Below, piece after piece: positions 46,385 to 55,843 of a stretch of DNA of 64,000 nucleotides. The number at the start of each line of letters is the position of its first letter. Positions within the stretch are counted from its first letter, which is position 1. The position numbers were made by a program, and so were the translations under genes. Origin of the DNA: Sphingorhabdus sp. 109 (lineage in GTDB: Bacteria; Pseudomonadota; Alphaproteobacteria; Sphingomonadales; Sphingomonadaceae); the NCBI RefSeq assembly GCF_902506555.1, contig NZ_LR732707.1, positions 1,016,001 to 1,080,000 on the forward strand, in the 5' to 3' direction. Below the pieces are notes generated by a model. It saw only the letters and a list, made by a program, of their open reading frames with translations, made no database searches and was not told the origin of the DNA.

Positions 46385-47653
46385 TTAGCTGGCAGTGTTG
46401 AGTGGCTTGCCGGTTACCGATTCAGTGATACTGTTCGGCAAAGGCTCAGGCTTTTCCATCCGCGACAACAGCGGCAAAATGATCAGGAAATGCGCGAAAT
46501 AATAAGCGGCGGCCAATTGGCTGATCATCACGAACGGTTCTTCGGCCGGCGCACCGCCACAATAGCCCAGGATCAGCACGTCGATCACAAGGATGCCGAA
46601 GAAGATCTTGAACTTGGGACGGAAGTTGCCCGAGCGGACCGGTGACTTGTCCAGCCATGGCAGGAAGAACCAGACCAGGATCGCGGAGAACATCGCCAGT
46701 ACACCAAGCAGCTTCGCCGGAATGAACAGGAAGTCGAAGGTGAAGGCGCGCAGAATCGCGTACCAGGGCCAGAAATACCATTCCGGAACGATGTGGGCCG
46801 GCGTCGAAAGCGGGTTGGCCGGAATATAGTTGTCGGCATGGCCCAGTGCGTTCGGCAGGAAGAACATCAGCGCGGTGAAGAAGATCAGCGCGAGACCGAT
46901 CGTCCAGCCGTCTTTCGCGGTATAGTAAGGATGGAATGGAACCGTGTCCTGTGGTCCCTTTACATCAACACCGGTCGGGTTGTTAGAGCCCGGAATGTGC
47001 AGCGCCCAGATATGCATGATGACAACGCCGGCAATGACGAATGGCAACAGATAGTGCAGCGAGAAGAAGCGGTTCAGCGCCGCATTGTCCGGCGCGAAAC
47101 CACCGAGCAGCAGTTCCTGGATCGGCTTGCCGACAAGCGGAATGGCTTCAAACAGGCCGGTAATCACCTTGGCACCCCAGAAGCTCATCTGGCCCCATGG
47201 CAGAACATAGCCCATGAAAGCGGTCGCCATCGCAAGAAGATAGATAACCACACCCAGCAACCACAGCATCTCGCGCGGCGCCTTGTACGAGCCGTAAAAA
47301 AGCCCGCGACCGATATGCAGATAGATGGCGATGAAGAAGAAGCTTGCACCATTGGCATGCGCATAGCGGATCATCCAGCCGCTGTTCACATCGCGCATGA
47401 TATGTTCGACGGAATCAAAGGCAATATTTGCGTTGGCCGCATAATGCATGGCGAGAATGATGCCGGTCACGATCTGGACGACCAGAAACAGGCCGGCCAA
47501 GGAACCGAAATTCCACATATAGTTCAAATTGCGCGGCGCGGGATAACCAGCACCAACGCTGTTGTAAATGAACCGTGGCAGCGGCAGCTGCTTGTCCATC
47601 CACTGACCAAAATCAGTTGTTGGTGTATATTCTTTTGCCCAAGGAAAGCTCAT
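46385..47653 (-). CDS. petB: Cytochrome b of the bc1 complex
   Basis: A 422-residue protein with eight membrane helices and the two b hemes. Paired histidines lie in the second and fourth helices. The Qo-site regions are [12 protein letters not shown] and the [15 protein letters not shown] stretch. It follows petA by 14 bp. The order petA-petB-petC is standard for alphaproteobacteria. A long tract of other-strand frame across this gene is a shadow, not a gene. Confidence 0.97.
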   Translation of the reverse strand: MSFPWAKEYTPTTDFGQWMDKQLPLPRFIYNSVGAGYPAPRNLNYMWNFGSLAGLFLVVQIVTGIILAMHYAANANIAFDSVEHIMRDVNSGWMIRYAHANGASFFFIAIYLHIGRGLFYGSYKAPREMLWLLGVVIYLLAMATAFMGYVLPWGQMSFWGAKVITGLFEAIPLVGKPIQELLLGGFAPDNAALNRFFSLHYLLPFVIAGVVIMHIWALHIPGSNNPTGVDVKGPQDTVPFHPYYTAKDGWTIGLALIFFTALMFFLPNALGHADNYIPANPLSTPAHIVPEWYFWPWYAILRAFTFDFLFIPAKLLGVLAMFSAILVWFFLPWLDKSPVRSGNFRPKFKIFFGILVIDVLILGYCGGAPAEEPFVMISQLAAAYYFAHFLIILPLLSRMEKPEPLPNSITESVTGKPLNTAS

Positions 47654-47667
47654 TTTTCTTCTGCCCC

Positions 47668-48231
47668 TTAGCCGATTTTCACGACAGTATCTGAAAGGAA
47701 TTCATGTTCCGGAACCACGAGGTTGGTCGGGGCCGGACCTTTGCGAATGCGGGCGGCCGTATCATAATGCGATCCGTGGCACGGGCAGAAATAGCCGCCA
47801 AATTCACCTTTTATTTCGCCCTGCGCAGCACCGAGCGGCACGCAGCCGAGATGGGTGCAAACGCCCAGCGTGATCAGCCAGTTTTCCTTGCCGGGGGTTG
47901 TCCGGTCGGCGAGGGTTTCCGGATCACGCAGGCCAGCAGTATCGACCGCATTGGCCTGGGATATTTCGTCTGCCGTCAGGTTACGGATGAAAATAGGCTG
48001 TTTCCGCCAGCTTGTCTTGATCGACTGGCCGGCTTCGATCGCCGAAATGTCGACTTCGATCGATGACAGAGCAAGTACGTCAGCGCTCGGGTTCATCTGG
48101 TTGACCAACGGGAAAACCGTTGCCACCGCCCCGGCACCAGCGAAGCTCACTGCTGCGATATTGATAAAGTCCCGGCGGCGAACGCCGCTTTCTTCTGCGA
48201 CTGCCGTATCAGCTGTTTCAACCGTTGCCAT
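47668..48231 (-). CDS. petA: Rieske iron-sulfur protein of the bc1 complex
   Basis: A 187-residue protein with a twin-arginine signal and anchor ([18 protein letters not shown]) and a 2Fe-2S domain with CTHLGC and CPCHGSHYD. The ATG at 48231 is chosen because upstream codons to 48384 have no signal-like character. It is the first gene of petABC. The 176-bp gap to the divergent trmL gene holds an ACTGCT-N4-AGCAGT inverted repeat. Confidence 0.95.
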   Translation of the reverse strand: MATVETADTAVAEESGVRRRDFINIAAVSFAGAGAVATVFPLVNQMNPSADVLALSSIEVDISAIEAGQSIKTSWRKQPIFIRNLTADEISQANAVDTAGLRDPETLADRTTPGKENWLITLGVCTHLGCVPLGAAQGEIKGEFGGYFCPCHGSHYDTAARIRKGPAPTNLVVPEHEFLSDTVVKIG

Positions 48232-48284
48232 GCAAACAAGCCCTATAGAAAATTTATGACCCCAAGACTGCCAGAATGTCCGAT

Positions 48285-48300
48285 ACTGCTCAACAGCAGT
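48285..48300. repeat. Short inverted repeat upstream of petA
   Basis: ACTGCT and AGCAGT pair around a 4-base spacer in the gap between divergent petA and trmL. It is 53 bp from the petA start. It may be an operator half-site pair or a leader hairpin; nothing more can be said from sequence. Confidence 0.3.
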
Positions 48301-48407
48301 TTGAACAGGCAGTGAATTGCGCGCCTGATAGCCGCGAAGGATAGGGTTTGCCAACAGGGAATTTTCGATTGACCGAACATTCACTTCCCGCGCAAGGTGC
48401 CTGCCCT

Positions 48408-48866
48408 ATGAGAATAGCATTATATCAACCCGAAATCGCAGGAAATTTAGGAACAATATTAAGGACTTGTGCCTGCTTTCATGTGTCTGTCGATATCATC
48501 GAACCATGCGGTTTTCCGTTCAGCGACCGCAGTTTGAAACGCGCCGGAATGGATTATTTTGACCATGTCGACTATACCCGTCACGCCGACTGGGATGCAT
48601 TTCGTGCAAGTGTCGATTCCCAGGAATCAAGGATTGTCCTGCTCTCCAGCAAGGCCGAAGCGTCGTATTTCGAGTTTGCCTATAGCAAGGACGATATCCT
48701 GTTGTTTGGATCGGAGGGATCAGGGGTTCCCCTTACTGTACATGAGCAATGCGATGGACGAATCACGATCCCGATGAAACCCGGTATGCGCAGCTTGAAT
48801 CTGGCGGTTTCGGCTGGCATGGCCTTGGGCGAAGCACTTAGACAGACAGGACAATTTCCGGAATGA
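48408..48866 (+). CDS. trmL: tRNA (cytidine(34)-2'-O)-methyltransferase TrmL
   Basis: A 152-residue SPOUT-family methyltransferase that modifies the wobble base of tRNA-Leu. IALYQPEIAGNLGTILRTC starts the knot-forming fold, and LFGSEGSGVPL and IPMKPGMRSLNLAVSAGMAL form the SAM site. The ATG at 48408 is preferred over an open frame back to 48348. The stop overlaps hemF by 4 bp. Confidence 0.95.
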   Translation: MRIALYQPEIAGNLGTILRTCACFHVSVDIIEPCGFPFSDRSLKRAGMDYFDHVDYTRHADWDAFRASVDSQESRIVLLSSKAEASYFEFAYSKDDILLFGSEGSGVPLTVHEQCDGRITIPMKPGMRSLNLAVSAGMALGEALRQTGQFPE

Positions 48867-49720
48867 CCAATATATTGGATGACCAGCAGCTTACGGCTCA
48901 GACCTGGTTCAAGGATCTGAGGAACCAGATATGCGCCGAATTCGAGAAGATTGAGTCGGAAGCCGGCAGCGACGCGACTTTCGACTATATTCCTTGGGAC
49001 CGGCAGAATCCCGATGGCTCGCCCGGCGGTGGCGGCACGCAAGGTTTGATGAAGGGGAAAATATTCGAGAAGGTTGGGGTCAACATTTCCACGGTCGACG
49101 GTGTTTTCAGCGAGGAATTCCAGGCTCAGATCAATGGTGCCGAAAATGATCCCCGCTTCTTTGCCACCGGGATCAGTCTGGTTGCGCATATGACAAACCC
49201 CCATGTCCCCAATGTACATATGAACACGCGGTTCCTGTGCACGACCAAGCGCTGGTTCGGCGGTGGCGCTGATCTCAACCCGGCAATCGTCTATGATGAC
49301 GATACCGAACAGTTTCACGCGCGACTGCGTTCCGCATGCGCGCCGCACAGCCCGGAATATTATCCGCGCTTCAAGAAATGGGCTGACGATTATTTCTATA
49401 TACCCCATCGCAAGGTCCATCGCGGTGTTGGCGGGATTTTTTACGACCATATCGAACTCGACAAGGAATCGGATTTCGACCGCCATTTCGCGTTCACCCA
49501 GGATGTCGGTCGCGCCTTTCTGGATATTTTCCCCGCCCTGGTGCGCAAGCGGATGGCAATGGAGTGGACCGACGAAGAGAAACAGCAGCAGCTGGAATGG
49601 CGTGGGCGCTATGCCGAGTTCAACCTTGTCTATGATCGCGGCACAACTTTCGGGCTGAAGACCGGCGGCAATGTCGACGCGATCCTTATGAGCTTGCCGC
49701 CCGAGGCAAAATGGGTCTGA
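48863..49720 (+). CDS. hemF: Oxygen-dependent coproporphyrinogen III oxidase
   Basis: A 285-residue enzyme that decarboxylates two propionates of coproporphyrinogen III in heme synthesis, using O2. HMNTRFLCTTKRWFGGGADLNP and YAEFNLVYDRGTTFGLKTGG are family blocks. Overlap with trmL and 4-bp spacing to the acetyltransferase gene indicate one transcript. Proximity to petABC suits a heme need but is common by chance. Confidence 0.96.
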   Translation: MTNILDDQQLTAQTWFKDLRNQICAEFEKIESEAGSDATFDYIPWDRQNPDGSPGGGGTQGLMKGKIFEKVGVNISTVDGVFSEEFQAQINGAENDPRFFATGISLVAHMTNPHVPNVHMNTRFLCTTKRWFGGGADLNPAIVYDDDTEQFHARLRSACAPHSPEYYPRFKKWADDYFYIPHRKVHRGVGGIFYDHIELDKESDFDRHFAFTQDVGRAFLDIFPALVRKRMAMEWTDEEKQQQLEWRGRYAEFNLVYDRGTTFGLKTGGNVDAILMSLPPEAKWV

Positions 49721-49724
49721 TTCT

Positions 49725-50312
49725 ATGACAATGTCGGTTCGGGATGTTCCGGCCGGCCATGTAGCTACCATCATTTCCCATCTGGAGATGTTGGAAAAGC
49801 CTCGGTTGCCGCTATTGGAATCGGATCTTTATATCGAACGCTGGGCCGATCCCTCGGCAGAGGATTATTGCGCACTGTTCCGCAAGGTCGGAGAGCCATG
49901 GATGTGGACATCGCGGCTGTTGATGGACCGCGATGGGCTGACCGCGATCCTCGATGATCCGGCAGTGGAAATCTCGCTTGTACGCGATGGCAATGAAGCC
50001 GTCGTCGGTTTTATCGAGCTGGATTTTCGCGTTCCCCGCCAATGCGAGATTGCCTTTTTCGGACTGATCCCGGCGTTGAACGGAAAGGGCCAAGGCCGCT
50101 GGATGATGAGCAGGGCACTGGACATGGCATGGCGGGACGGCATCGGCCGGGTCTGGCTCCACACTTGTACGCAGGATTCGCCGCGCGCCCTGCCCTTTTA
50201 CCAGCAATGCGGTTTCCGGATTTTCAGGCAGCAGACCGACCTGATGGAAGACCCGCGGCTGACCAGCCTTTTGCCGCGATCGGCGGCACCCCACGTCCCG
50301 ATACTGGAATAG
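49725..50312 (+). CDS. GNAT-family N-acetyltransferase
   Basis: A 195-residue protein with the GNAT fold: a beta strand with AVVGFIELDF, the acetyl-CoA-binding loop around IPALNGKGQGRWMM, and the final strand with PFYQQCGFRIFRQ. The substrate is unknown. It starts 4 bp after hemF and converges on a membrane-protein gene with a 3-bp gap. Confidence 0.88.
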   Translation: MTMSVRDVPAGHVATIISHLEMLEKPRLPLLESDLYIERWADPSAEDYCALFRKVGEPWMWTSRLLMDRDGLTAILDDPAVEISLVRDGNEAVVGFIELDFRVPRQCEIAFFGLIPALNGKGQGRWMMSRALDMAWRDGIGRVWLHTCTQDSPRALPFYQQCGFRIFRQQTDLMEDPRLTSLLPRSAAPHVPILE

Positions 50313-50315
50313 GCG

Positions 50316-51056
50316 TCAGACCGCTGATTGCCGCGGGGCGGACAATTGCAGATAGATCGAAGCGATGGCGGCGTAGATAATCAGCTGGAAGACCGTCTCG
50401 ACCAGCGAAGCGACCAGATTGACGATGAGTGGCCACCCTTCGCCGCCGGTTGCCAATCCGACCACAATGCCGGTCACGGCTTCCAGCACATTAATGGCGA
50501 TAGCGCCGACAACCATGATGATCAGCAGGAAAAAGAGAATCGCAAACCCGTTATTCCGGGTCAGAGACCAGCTCCGCTTGAGCAGTTCCACCGGACTGCG
50601 TTCCTGCTGATCGGCCAGAATGACCGGGATCAGGACGAAGCGGCAGCTTAGATAGAGGCCTGGCAAAATGAACAGCATCAGGCCCGACAGAACGAACAGG
50701 CCGGACAACAGATTGGCGAGCAGATAGATGACGAGAAATTTCAATGCCGCCAACAGGTTCTCGGCTACGGTGTGGCTTCGCGTCGGCACCAGCGCAAAAT
50801 AGATTGCCAGCCCGCCAAATCCCATCACCAGATTGGAGGCGAGAATCGCAAAGGCATTGTCGCTGAAATAGGCGGAATAGACGGTGAACAGCGCATTGGC
50901 ATCCTCTTCGCCGGACAGAAGCGGCGGGGCTACATATTGTGCGAACAACAAGGTCGGGAGAAATAGAAAAACGCCGGCAATGGCAAAGACGGCCTCTTTA
51001 TGCGCACCGAGCAGGGCCATTGCACCATTCCAGCATTGCATATAATCGAGCTTCAT
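50316..51056 (-). CDS. Multi-pass membrane protein, glycerophosphodiesterase-membrane-domain-like
   Basis: A 246-residue integral membrane protein, starting at ATG 51056. About six hydrophobic helices are separated by short charged loops ([15 protein letters not shown]). The [14 protein letters not shown] segment recalls the GPDPase membrane domain family. No catalytic domain is attached. A reading frame open further upstream is antisense to lipB and is not used. Confidence 0.7.
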   Translation of the reverse strand: MKLDYMQCWNGAMALLGAHKEAVFAIAGVFLFLPTLLFAQYVAPPLLSGEEDANALFTVYSAYFSDNAFAILASNLVMGFGGLAIYFALVPTRSHTVAENLLAALKFLVIYLLANLLSGLFVLSGLMLFILPGLYLSCRFVLIPVILADQQERSPVELLKRSWSLTRNNGFAILFFLLIIMVVGAIAINVLEAVTGIVVGLATGGEGWPLIVNLVASLVETVFQLIIYAAIASIYLQLSAPRQSAV

Positions 51057-51128
51057 TTTTTCGTTCCCAATTCCATTTCCGTCTTGCAAGCTCTTGCCAC
51101 CCGGCCAGCAAAAGTGCACGAAATTTCT

Positions 51129-51779
51129 ATGAATGCCCTCAACGATATCGAATGGCGCGTTGCGCCGGAAAAGATCGACTATCCTGATGCGCTCGCCGAA
51201 ATGGAATCGCGCAACGCTGCGGTTCGGGCCGGCGACGTGCAGGAGCTGGTCTGGCTGCTCGAGCACCCACCGCTCTATACCGCCGGCACAAGCTCCGATC
51301 CGGCGGAACTGCTCAGCCAGACTTTTCCTGTCTATGAGACCGGGCGCGGCGGTCGCCACACCTATCATGGTCCGGGGCAGCGAGTAGGCTATATCATTCT
51401 CGACCTGAAAAGACGCAACGCGGACGTGCGCGGGTTTGTTCACGCGCTCGAGGACTGGGTGATTGCGGCGCTGGCGGAATTTGGCGTGGCGGCACGGGCG
51501 GTAGACGGTCGCGTCGGCATCTGGTGCGACACGCCGGACGGGCAGGAAGCCAAGATCGGAGCGATCGGCATTCGTATCCGCAAATGGGTGACGATGCACG
51601 GCTTCTCGGTCAATATCGATCCCGATCTCAACCATTTCGGCGGGATCATCCCCTGCGGAATCAGCGAATTTCCGGTCACCAGCCTTGCCCAACTGGGTAT
51701 CGCGGCAACGCTGCAGGAATTTGATGAAGCGTTGCAGAAAACGGCCGGCGGATTCCTGAAGGCGATTGATCGTCGCTGA
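51129..51779 (+). CDS. lipB: Lipoyl(octanoyl) transferase
   Basis: A 216-residue enzyme that moves octanoate from acyl-carrier protein to lipoyl domains. [22 protein letters not shown] and [20 protein letters not shown] are family blocks, and the acyl-thioester cysteine is in IIPCGI. The ATG at 51129 fits better than upstream codons. It acts before LipA (28261-29214). The gene is divergent from the membrane-protein gene. Confidence 0.95.
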   Translation: MNALNDIEWRVAPEKIDYPDALAEMESRNAAVRAGDVQELVWLLEHPPLYTAGTSSDPAELLSQTFPVYETGRGGRHTYHGPGQRVGYIILDLKRRNADVRGFVHALEDWVIAALAEFGVAARAVDGRVGIWCDTPDGQEAKIGAIGIRIRKWVTMHGFSVNIDPDLNHFGGIIPCGISEFPVTSLAQLGIAATLQEFDEALQKTAGGFLKAIDRR

Positions 51780-51829
51780 TTGCAGGTTATGAAGCGGGAA
51801 GTACCTGATCACGACAAGAGGAGAAGACC

Positions 51830-52057
51830 ATGAGCAAATTTTCAAGAATGACCGGTGTTGCGGCGTTTGCCCTGGCGATTTCGGCCTGTTCGGGCAGTGA
51901 GGCTCCCGATTCCGGAGAAACGACGGAAACGCGGATGGACGATGTCGATGTCATAGACGGCACGATCAGCGATGAAATGGTTGATGTCGATACAATCACG
52001 GAAGTCGATGCGACTGGCGAGGACACAGAAGAACCGGCAGAAGAACCCGCGGAATAA
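51830..52057 (+). CDS. Small acidic lipoprotein, hypothetical
   Basis: A 75-residue protein with a signal sequence and lipobox ending ISAC. The mature part is rich in Asp, Glu, Val and Thr, has no hydrophobic core and is probably unfolded. The ATG follows GAGGAGA. It resembles in style, but not in sequence, the lipoprotein at 36074-36316. It converges on queE with a 4-bp gap. Confidence 0.65.
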   Translation: MSKFSRMTGVAAFALAISACSGSEAPDSGETTETRMDDVDVIDGTISDEMVDVDTITEVDATGEDTEEPAEEPAE

Positions 52058-52061
52058 ATTC

Positions 52062-52706
52062 TCAGGCCAGACCGAGTATCTTGTGAGTCTGTAGCGACAG
52101 GCGCCATTTCGGATGGGCCTGCACAAAGGCAATCGCCTGTTCAAGATGGCCCTTGCTAGCGGCAGGATCGGAAATTGCGTCTTTCGGCTGCAGTAGCAGA
52201 TTGGCAAAATCCCAGTCCTGCATATCCTGCCAGTTGCTGCCCTCTTGCGGCCAGACGAGTTTCAGTTCGTCGCCGGACCGCTGGACTGTTTCGCTCTCCG
52301 CTTTGGGGCTGATGCAGATCCAGTCGATCGTTCGCGGGACCGGTAGCGTTCCATTGGATTCAATGGCGATGAAGAAATTCTCGGCGTGCAGCGCATCGAT
52401 CAAATCTGCATCCACCTGCAGCATCGGTTCACCGCCGGTCAGCACCACGAACCGCGAATCGCGGTCCATGCCCCAGGTTTCTGCCGCGGCTGTTGCGAGA
52501 GCTTCTGCCGTAGGGAAACGTCCCCCGCCTTCGCCGTCCATTCCGACAAAATCCGTGTCGCAAAACTGGCAGATTGCGGTAGCGCGATCCCTTTCCAGTC
52601 CGGTCCAGAGATTGCAGCCGGCAAAGCGGACGAACACCGCCCGTCGACCGGCGTGCACACCTTCGCCTTGCAGGGTCAGGAAGCGTTCCTTGACCGCATA
52701 GCTCAT
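52062..52706 (-). CDS. queE: 7-carboxy-7-deazaguanine synthase
   Basis: A 214-residue radical-SAM enzyme in the queuosine/7-deazaguanine pathway, forming CDG from carboxytetrahydropterin. The cluster cysteines are Cys31, Cys46 and Cys49, a CX14CX2C spacing rather than the usual CX3CX2C; this variant is known from Burkholderia-type QueE. The substrate block is FLTLQGEGVHAGRRAVFVRFAG near the N-terminus. The ATG at 52706 overlaps the queC stop by 4 bp. Confidence 0.93.
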   Translation of the reverse strand: MSYAVKERFLTLQGEGVHAGRRAVFVRFAGCNLWTGLERDRATAICQFCDTDFVGMDGEGGGRFPTAEALATAAAETWGMDRDSRFVVLTGGEPMLQVDADLIDALHAENFFIAIESNGTLPVPRTIDWICISPKAESETVQRSGDELKLVWPQEGSNWQDMQDWDFANLLLQPKDAISDPAASKGHLEQAIAFVQAHPKWRLSLQTHKILGLA

Positions 52707-53389
52707 GATGCCGCGTATCGGGTCGGATCGACGAGGCCGGCTTCTTCGAAGCCCTTCTGCCGCAGACGGCAGCTGTCGCATAGCCCGCAAGGGAGATTGT
52801 CCCCGGTCGGATCATAGCAGGACCAGCTCCAAGACGGGTCAAGTCCCAGCCGGATTGATTCGCGGGCAATATCCGCCTTGGTCATATGTTGCAGCGGGGT
52901 CCGGATGTTGAAGCCGCTGCCCTGATCACCGGCCTTTGTCGCGAGATCGGCAAGACGTTCGAACCCCTGAATGAATTCGGGACGGCAGTCCGGGTAGCCG
53001 GAATAGTCCAGCGCGTTCACGCCGATGAATATATCGCGGGCATCCCTCGCTTCCGCAAGACCGAGAGTCAGCGACAGGAATATCAGGTTGCGGGCGGGCA
53101 CATAGGTCACCGGAATATCATTGGTCAGGCCGGACTTGGGCACATCAATGTCGGCGGTGAGCGCCGAGCCGCCAAAGCGACTCAGGTCGAGCGGCAGGAT
53201 GATATGTTCCGATACGCCGAGTTTCGAGGCGATGGTTCGGGCCGATTGCAGTTCGACCTTGTGCCGCTGGTTATAGTCGACGGTGAGTGCGATAAGGCGA
53301 TAGCCCTGTTCCGCGGCGATTGCTGCAGACACCATCGAGTCCAGTCCACCGGACAATAATATGATCGCTGTTTTCGATTCGGAGGTCAT
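52703..53389 (-). CDS. queC: 7-cyano-7-deazaguanine synthase
   Basis: A 228-residue ATP-dependent enzyme converting CDG to preQ0. The P-loop is SGGLDS at residues 13-18. Four cysteines near the C-terminus (CYDPTGDNLPCGLCDSCR) bind zinc. It precedes queE in the same transcript. No queD or queF gene is in this window. Confidence 0.96.
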   Translation of the reverse strand: MTSESKTAIILLSGGLDSMVSAAIAAEQGYRLIALTVDYNQRHKVELQSARTIASKLGVSEHIILPLDLSRFGGSALTADIDVPKSGLTNDIPVTYVPARNLIFLSLTLGLAEARDARDIFIGVNALDYSGYPDCRPEFIQGFERLADLATKAGDQGSGFNIRTPLQHMTKADIARESIRLGLDPSWSWSCYDPTGDNLPCGLCDSCRLRQKGFEEAGLVDPTRYAAS

Positions 53390-53401
53390 GATGCGCCCCG
53401 C

Positions 53402-53459
53402 TAAAGGCCTTGACCGCGCGGTGCAAGTGTTCCGCGCTTGCCGGTCACGGGGTCAGGCC
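53402..53459 (-). terminator. Stem-loop after the DUF3617 gene
   Basis: GGCCTTGACC (53406-53415) and GGTCAGGCC (53451-53459) pair with a single bulge, followed on the minus strand by a short TTTA. The stem closes a GC-rich internal loop. It begins right after the DUF3617 stop codon, so a terminator is likely though not strong. Confidence 0.4.
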
Positions 53460-53867
53460 CTAGCAACTGCCGGTGCGCCGGCCCTCGAAATCGACCGAAA
53501 AGGGCTCGCCGTTGCGAAAGCCTTGCGATGATATCTGTACCAGGGTGCTGGATTCCTGCTTGATCTCGGTGACGCCATGGCCCGCAGGGCCGCATTTATA
53601 GCTGACACGCAGCTTTTTCGGCCCGTTTTCGATCACATATCGGGTGCAATTTGCCCGGCCATGCTGGATCTGCAGCAGCAATTCGGGGTTTCCGAGACAG
53701 ACTTTCTTGCCCGATCCGGTCGATCCCCGCTGTTTCAGGGTCCATTCGCCGGCCGATAATCCCTCAAGCAAAGCCATGCGGGGGGTCTGTGCGGGGGCGG
53801 CAATAGCAAAGCCCGACAGGATGACGGCAACTGCGCTGACTGATTTGATCAGTTTCATGCCTTTCAT
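53460..53867 (-). CDS. DUF3617-family secreted protein
   Basis: A 135-residue protein with a signal peptide (about 1-27). The DUF3617 fold appears in SAGEWTLKQRGS, KVCLGNPELLLQIQHG, CTRYVI, VSYKCGPAGHG and the final FEGRRTGSC. The function of the family is unknown; it is common in sphingomonads. The ATG follows AGGAGAAATAAT. It lies between hslO and queC with no coupling to either. Confidence 0.8.
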   Translation of the reverse strand: MKGMKLIKSVSAVAVILSGFAIAAPAQTPRMALLEGLSAGEWTLKQRGSTGSGKKVCLGNPELLLQIQHGRANCTRYVIENGPKKLRVSYKCGPAGHGVTEIKQESSTLVQISSQGFRNGEPFSVDFEGRRTGSC

Positions 53868-54014
53868 ATTATTTCTCCTGTCCTGTTGGTTGCGGGTGTT
53901 TGATTGCCAATGGGTTGATAATATTCCTGAATTGCGGCCAATATCGTCGCCAATTATGTCAATCGCTAGGATTTTTTCGACAATCGTGCGTGATTGCCTC
54001 AATTTTGTCGGTAT

Positions 54015-54917
54015 TCAATTGTTCAGACTGGCGCCTGTGATCGTGAAAGTCTTGCTACAAAATGCGCAGTCTATCGCGATATTACCCAGTTCATCGAGCA
54101 TGTCGTCCTTATCTTCTTTCGGGAACCGTGCGATTACGTCCCTGATATGGTCCTCATTACAGCGGCATCCCTTAACGCACGCTTTACCGCTCAAAACCCT
54201 CACTTCGTCGCTCTCGCTAAACAGGCGCCACAAAATGTCTTCCAGCGGCAGATTTTCATCTGTCAGCTCTGCCGGGCGCACGCTGCCGCCCATGATCTCG
54301 ACATGTTCCCATTCCGGATGATCCAACTGCGCATGGAGGCGTTCGCGCCCCACCTCCCCTTCCGGAAGATGCTGAACAAGCAACCCACCAGCAGAAATCC
54401 GGCCATCATTCTCGTCCACCGCAACCCGGATCAGCGTCGGAATCTGCTCCGACTGAAGGAAATAATTCTGTACCGCTTCGGACAAGCTTTCTCCCTCGAG
54501 CGGCACGATCCCCTGGTTGCGGCCACGCGGTTGCGGCAGATCAAATGTGATCGCAAGATAGCCTTTGCCGAACAGCGACATCAGGCTGGGTTCAACCGGC
54601 TGGGCGGCAAACCGTTCGCGGTCAAATGCTACATAACCGCGCAAGGCACCATCTTTATAATCACAGGCCAGCAGGTCGATCACGCCCGCTTCGGTCTGGG
54701 CCTGCAAGGTCAGTTGCGAGCCATCTTCCTTCATCAGCGCGCCAAGCATTGCGGTGAGGCAGACGGCCTCCGCCAGCAGGTCCCGGATTACCGGCGGATA
54801 GCTGTGCGCGCCCAGAATATCATCAAGGGCGGGGCCCAGACGAACCACCCGACCACGGCAGTTTTTTGCCGGAATCGCAAAGGATAATATGCTGTCGCTC
54901 AGACCTATTTCCATCAT
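54015..54917 (-). CDS. hslO: Redox-regulated chaperone Hsp33
   Basis: A 300-residue chaperone activated by oxidation. The zinc-binding C-terminal cysteines occur as CRC and CAFC, the CxC-CxxC pattern that forms disulfides when oxidised. The core starts LSFAIPAKNCRGRVVRLG. The ATG at 54917 overlaps the argF stop by 1-4 bp (ATGA), so hslO is coupled to arginine genes. Confidence 0.95.
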   Translation of the reverse strand: MMEIGLSDSILSFAIPAKNCRGRVVRLGPALDDILGAHSYPPVIRDLLAEAVCLTAMLGALMKEDGSQLTLQAQTEAGVIDLLACDYKDGALRGYVAFDRERFAAQPVEPSLMSLFGKGYLAITFDLPQPRGRNQGIVPLEGESLSEAVQNYFLQSEQIPTLIRVAVDENDGRISAGGLLVQHLPEGEVGRERLHAQLDHPEWEHVEIMGGSVRPAELTDENLPLEDILWRLFSESDEVRVLSGKACVKGCRCNEDHIRDVIARFPKEDKDDMLDELGNIAIDCAFCSKTFTITGASLNN

Positions 54918-55843
54918 CAGAGTTGCCCGAAGCACCAGCGCAGAACGGACTTCTGGGCATGGATCCGGTTCTCGGCCTCGTCCCAAACGACCGATTGCGG
55001 GCCGTCGATCACCGAAGGCATGACTTCCTCGCCGCGATGGGCCGGGAGACAGTGCAGGAACAGCGCGTCCGCTTTGGCCTGTTCCATGATCACATCATTG
55101 ACCTGATAGGGCATCATGGCAGCAAGCTTGGCTTCCGCATGTTCCTGCCCCATCGAGACCCAAGTGTCCGCAACAACGACATCTGCGCCGGCCACCGCTT
55201 CATTCTCGTCACGATGGATCGAAACATTGGCGCCAGCGTCCCGCGCTCGTTTGATGAACTCCGGGTCGGAATCATAGCCTTCGGGGCAGCCGATGCGCAC
55301 GTTATATTTCATCAACCCGGCCCCTTCGACGATGCTGTTGAGCACATTATTGCCATCGCCGAGCCAGGCGATTTCAAGACCCGGCAGGGATTTGCCATGT
55401 TCCACCAGCGTCAGCAGATCGGCGACAATCTGGCAGGGATGGGATAGGTCGGTCAGGCCGTTGATCACCGGTACGCTGGCATTTGTGGCCATTTGTTCGA
55501 TTTTCGCATGGTCATCGGTGCGGATCATGATCGCGTCGCACATCCGGGAAAGGACCTTGGCCGTGTCATCGACCGTTTCACCGCGGCCGAGCTGCATTGA
55601 GCCGCTGTCCATGACGATGCTGGAACCGCCAAGCTGGCGGATTGCCATGTCGAAGGACACGCGGGTTCGCGTGCTGCTCTTTTCAAAGATCATCGCCAGC
55701 ACATGATCAGCCAGCGGCCGGTCTGCGTCCGGCTTGCCCTTGGGGAAGCCAGCGCGCGCTGCCTTGCGGTCGATCGCATCGTTGATCATCGCTGCAATGG
55801 CGTCCCCGCTCGCGTCCGAAAGATTGAGAAAATGCCGGGTCAT
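54917..55843 (-). CDS. argF: Ornithine carbamoyltransferase
   Basis: A 308-residue enzyme forming citrulline from ornithine and carbamoyl phosphate. The carbamoyl-phosphate site is SSTRTR, with HPCQ, an [10 protein letters not shown] block for ornithine, and [10 protein letters not shown] near the C-terminus. The order argD-argF-hslO shows 4-bp overlaps at both junctions. Confidence 0.96.
   Translation of the reverse strand: MTRHFLNLSDASGDAIAAMINDAIDRKAARAGFPKGKPDADRPLADHVLAMIFEKSSTRTRVSFDMAIRQLGGSSIVMDSGSMQLGRGETVDDTAKVLSRMCDAIMIRTDDHAKIEQMATNASVPVINGLTDLSHPCQIVADLLTLVEHGKSLPGLEIAWLGDGNNVLNSIVEGAGLMKYNVRIGCPEGYDSDPEFIKRARDAGANVSIHRDENEAVAGADVVVADTWVSMGQEHAEAKLAAMMPYQVNDVIMEQAKADALFLHCLPAHRGEEVMPSVIDGPQSVVWDEAENRIHAQKSVLRWCFGQL

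Noticed and set aside
46793-47671. 292-codon plus-strand frame across petB
   Set aside because: Antisense shadow of cytochrome b; rich in Arg, Gln and His as expected from reversed membrane-helix codons.
48232-48384. N-terminal extension of the Rieske protein frame
   Set aside because: It would place ~50 uncharacteristic residues before the twin-arginine signal; ATG 48231 gives the normal length.
48680-49774. 364-codon minus-strand frame across hemF
   Set aside because: It is fully antisense to hemF, whose motifs are unambiguous, and contains no recognisable domain.
51057-51845. Upstream extension of the membrane-protein gene on the minus strand
   Set aside because: It is antisense to lipB and contains no hydrophobic sequence; ATG 51056 opens the hydrophobic protein.
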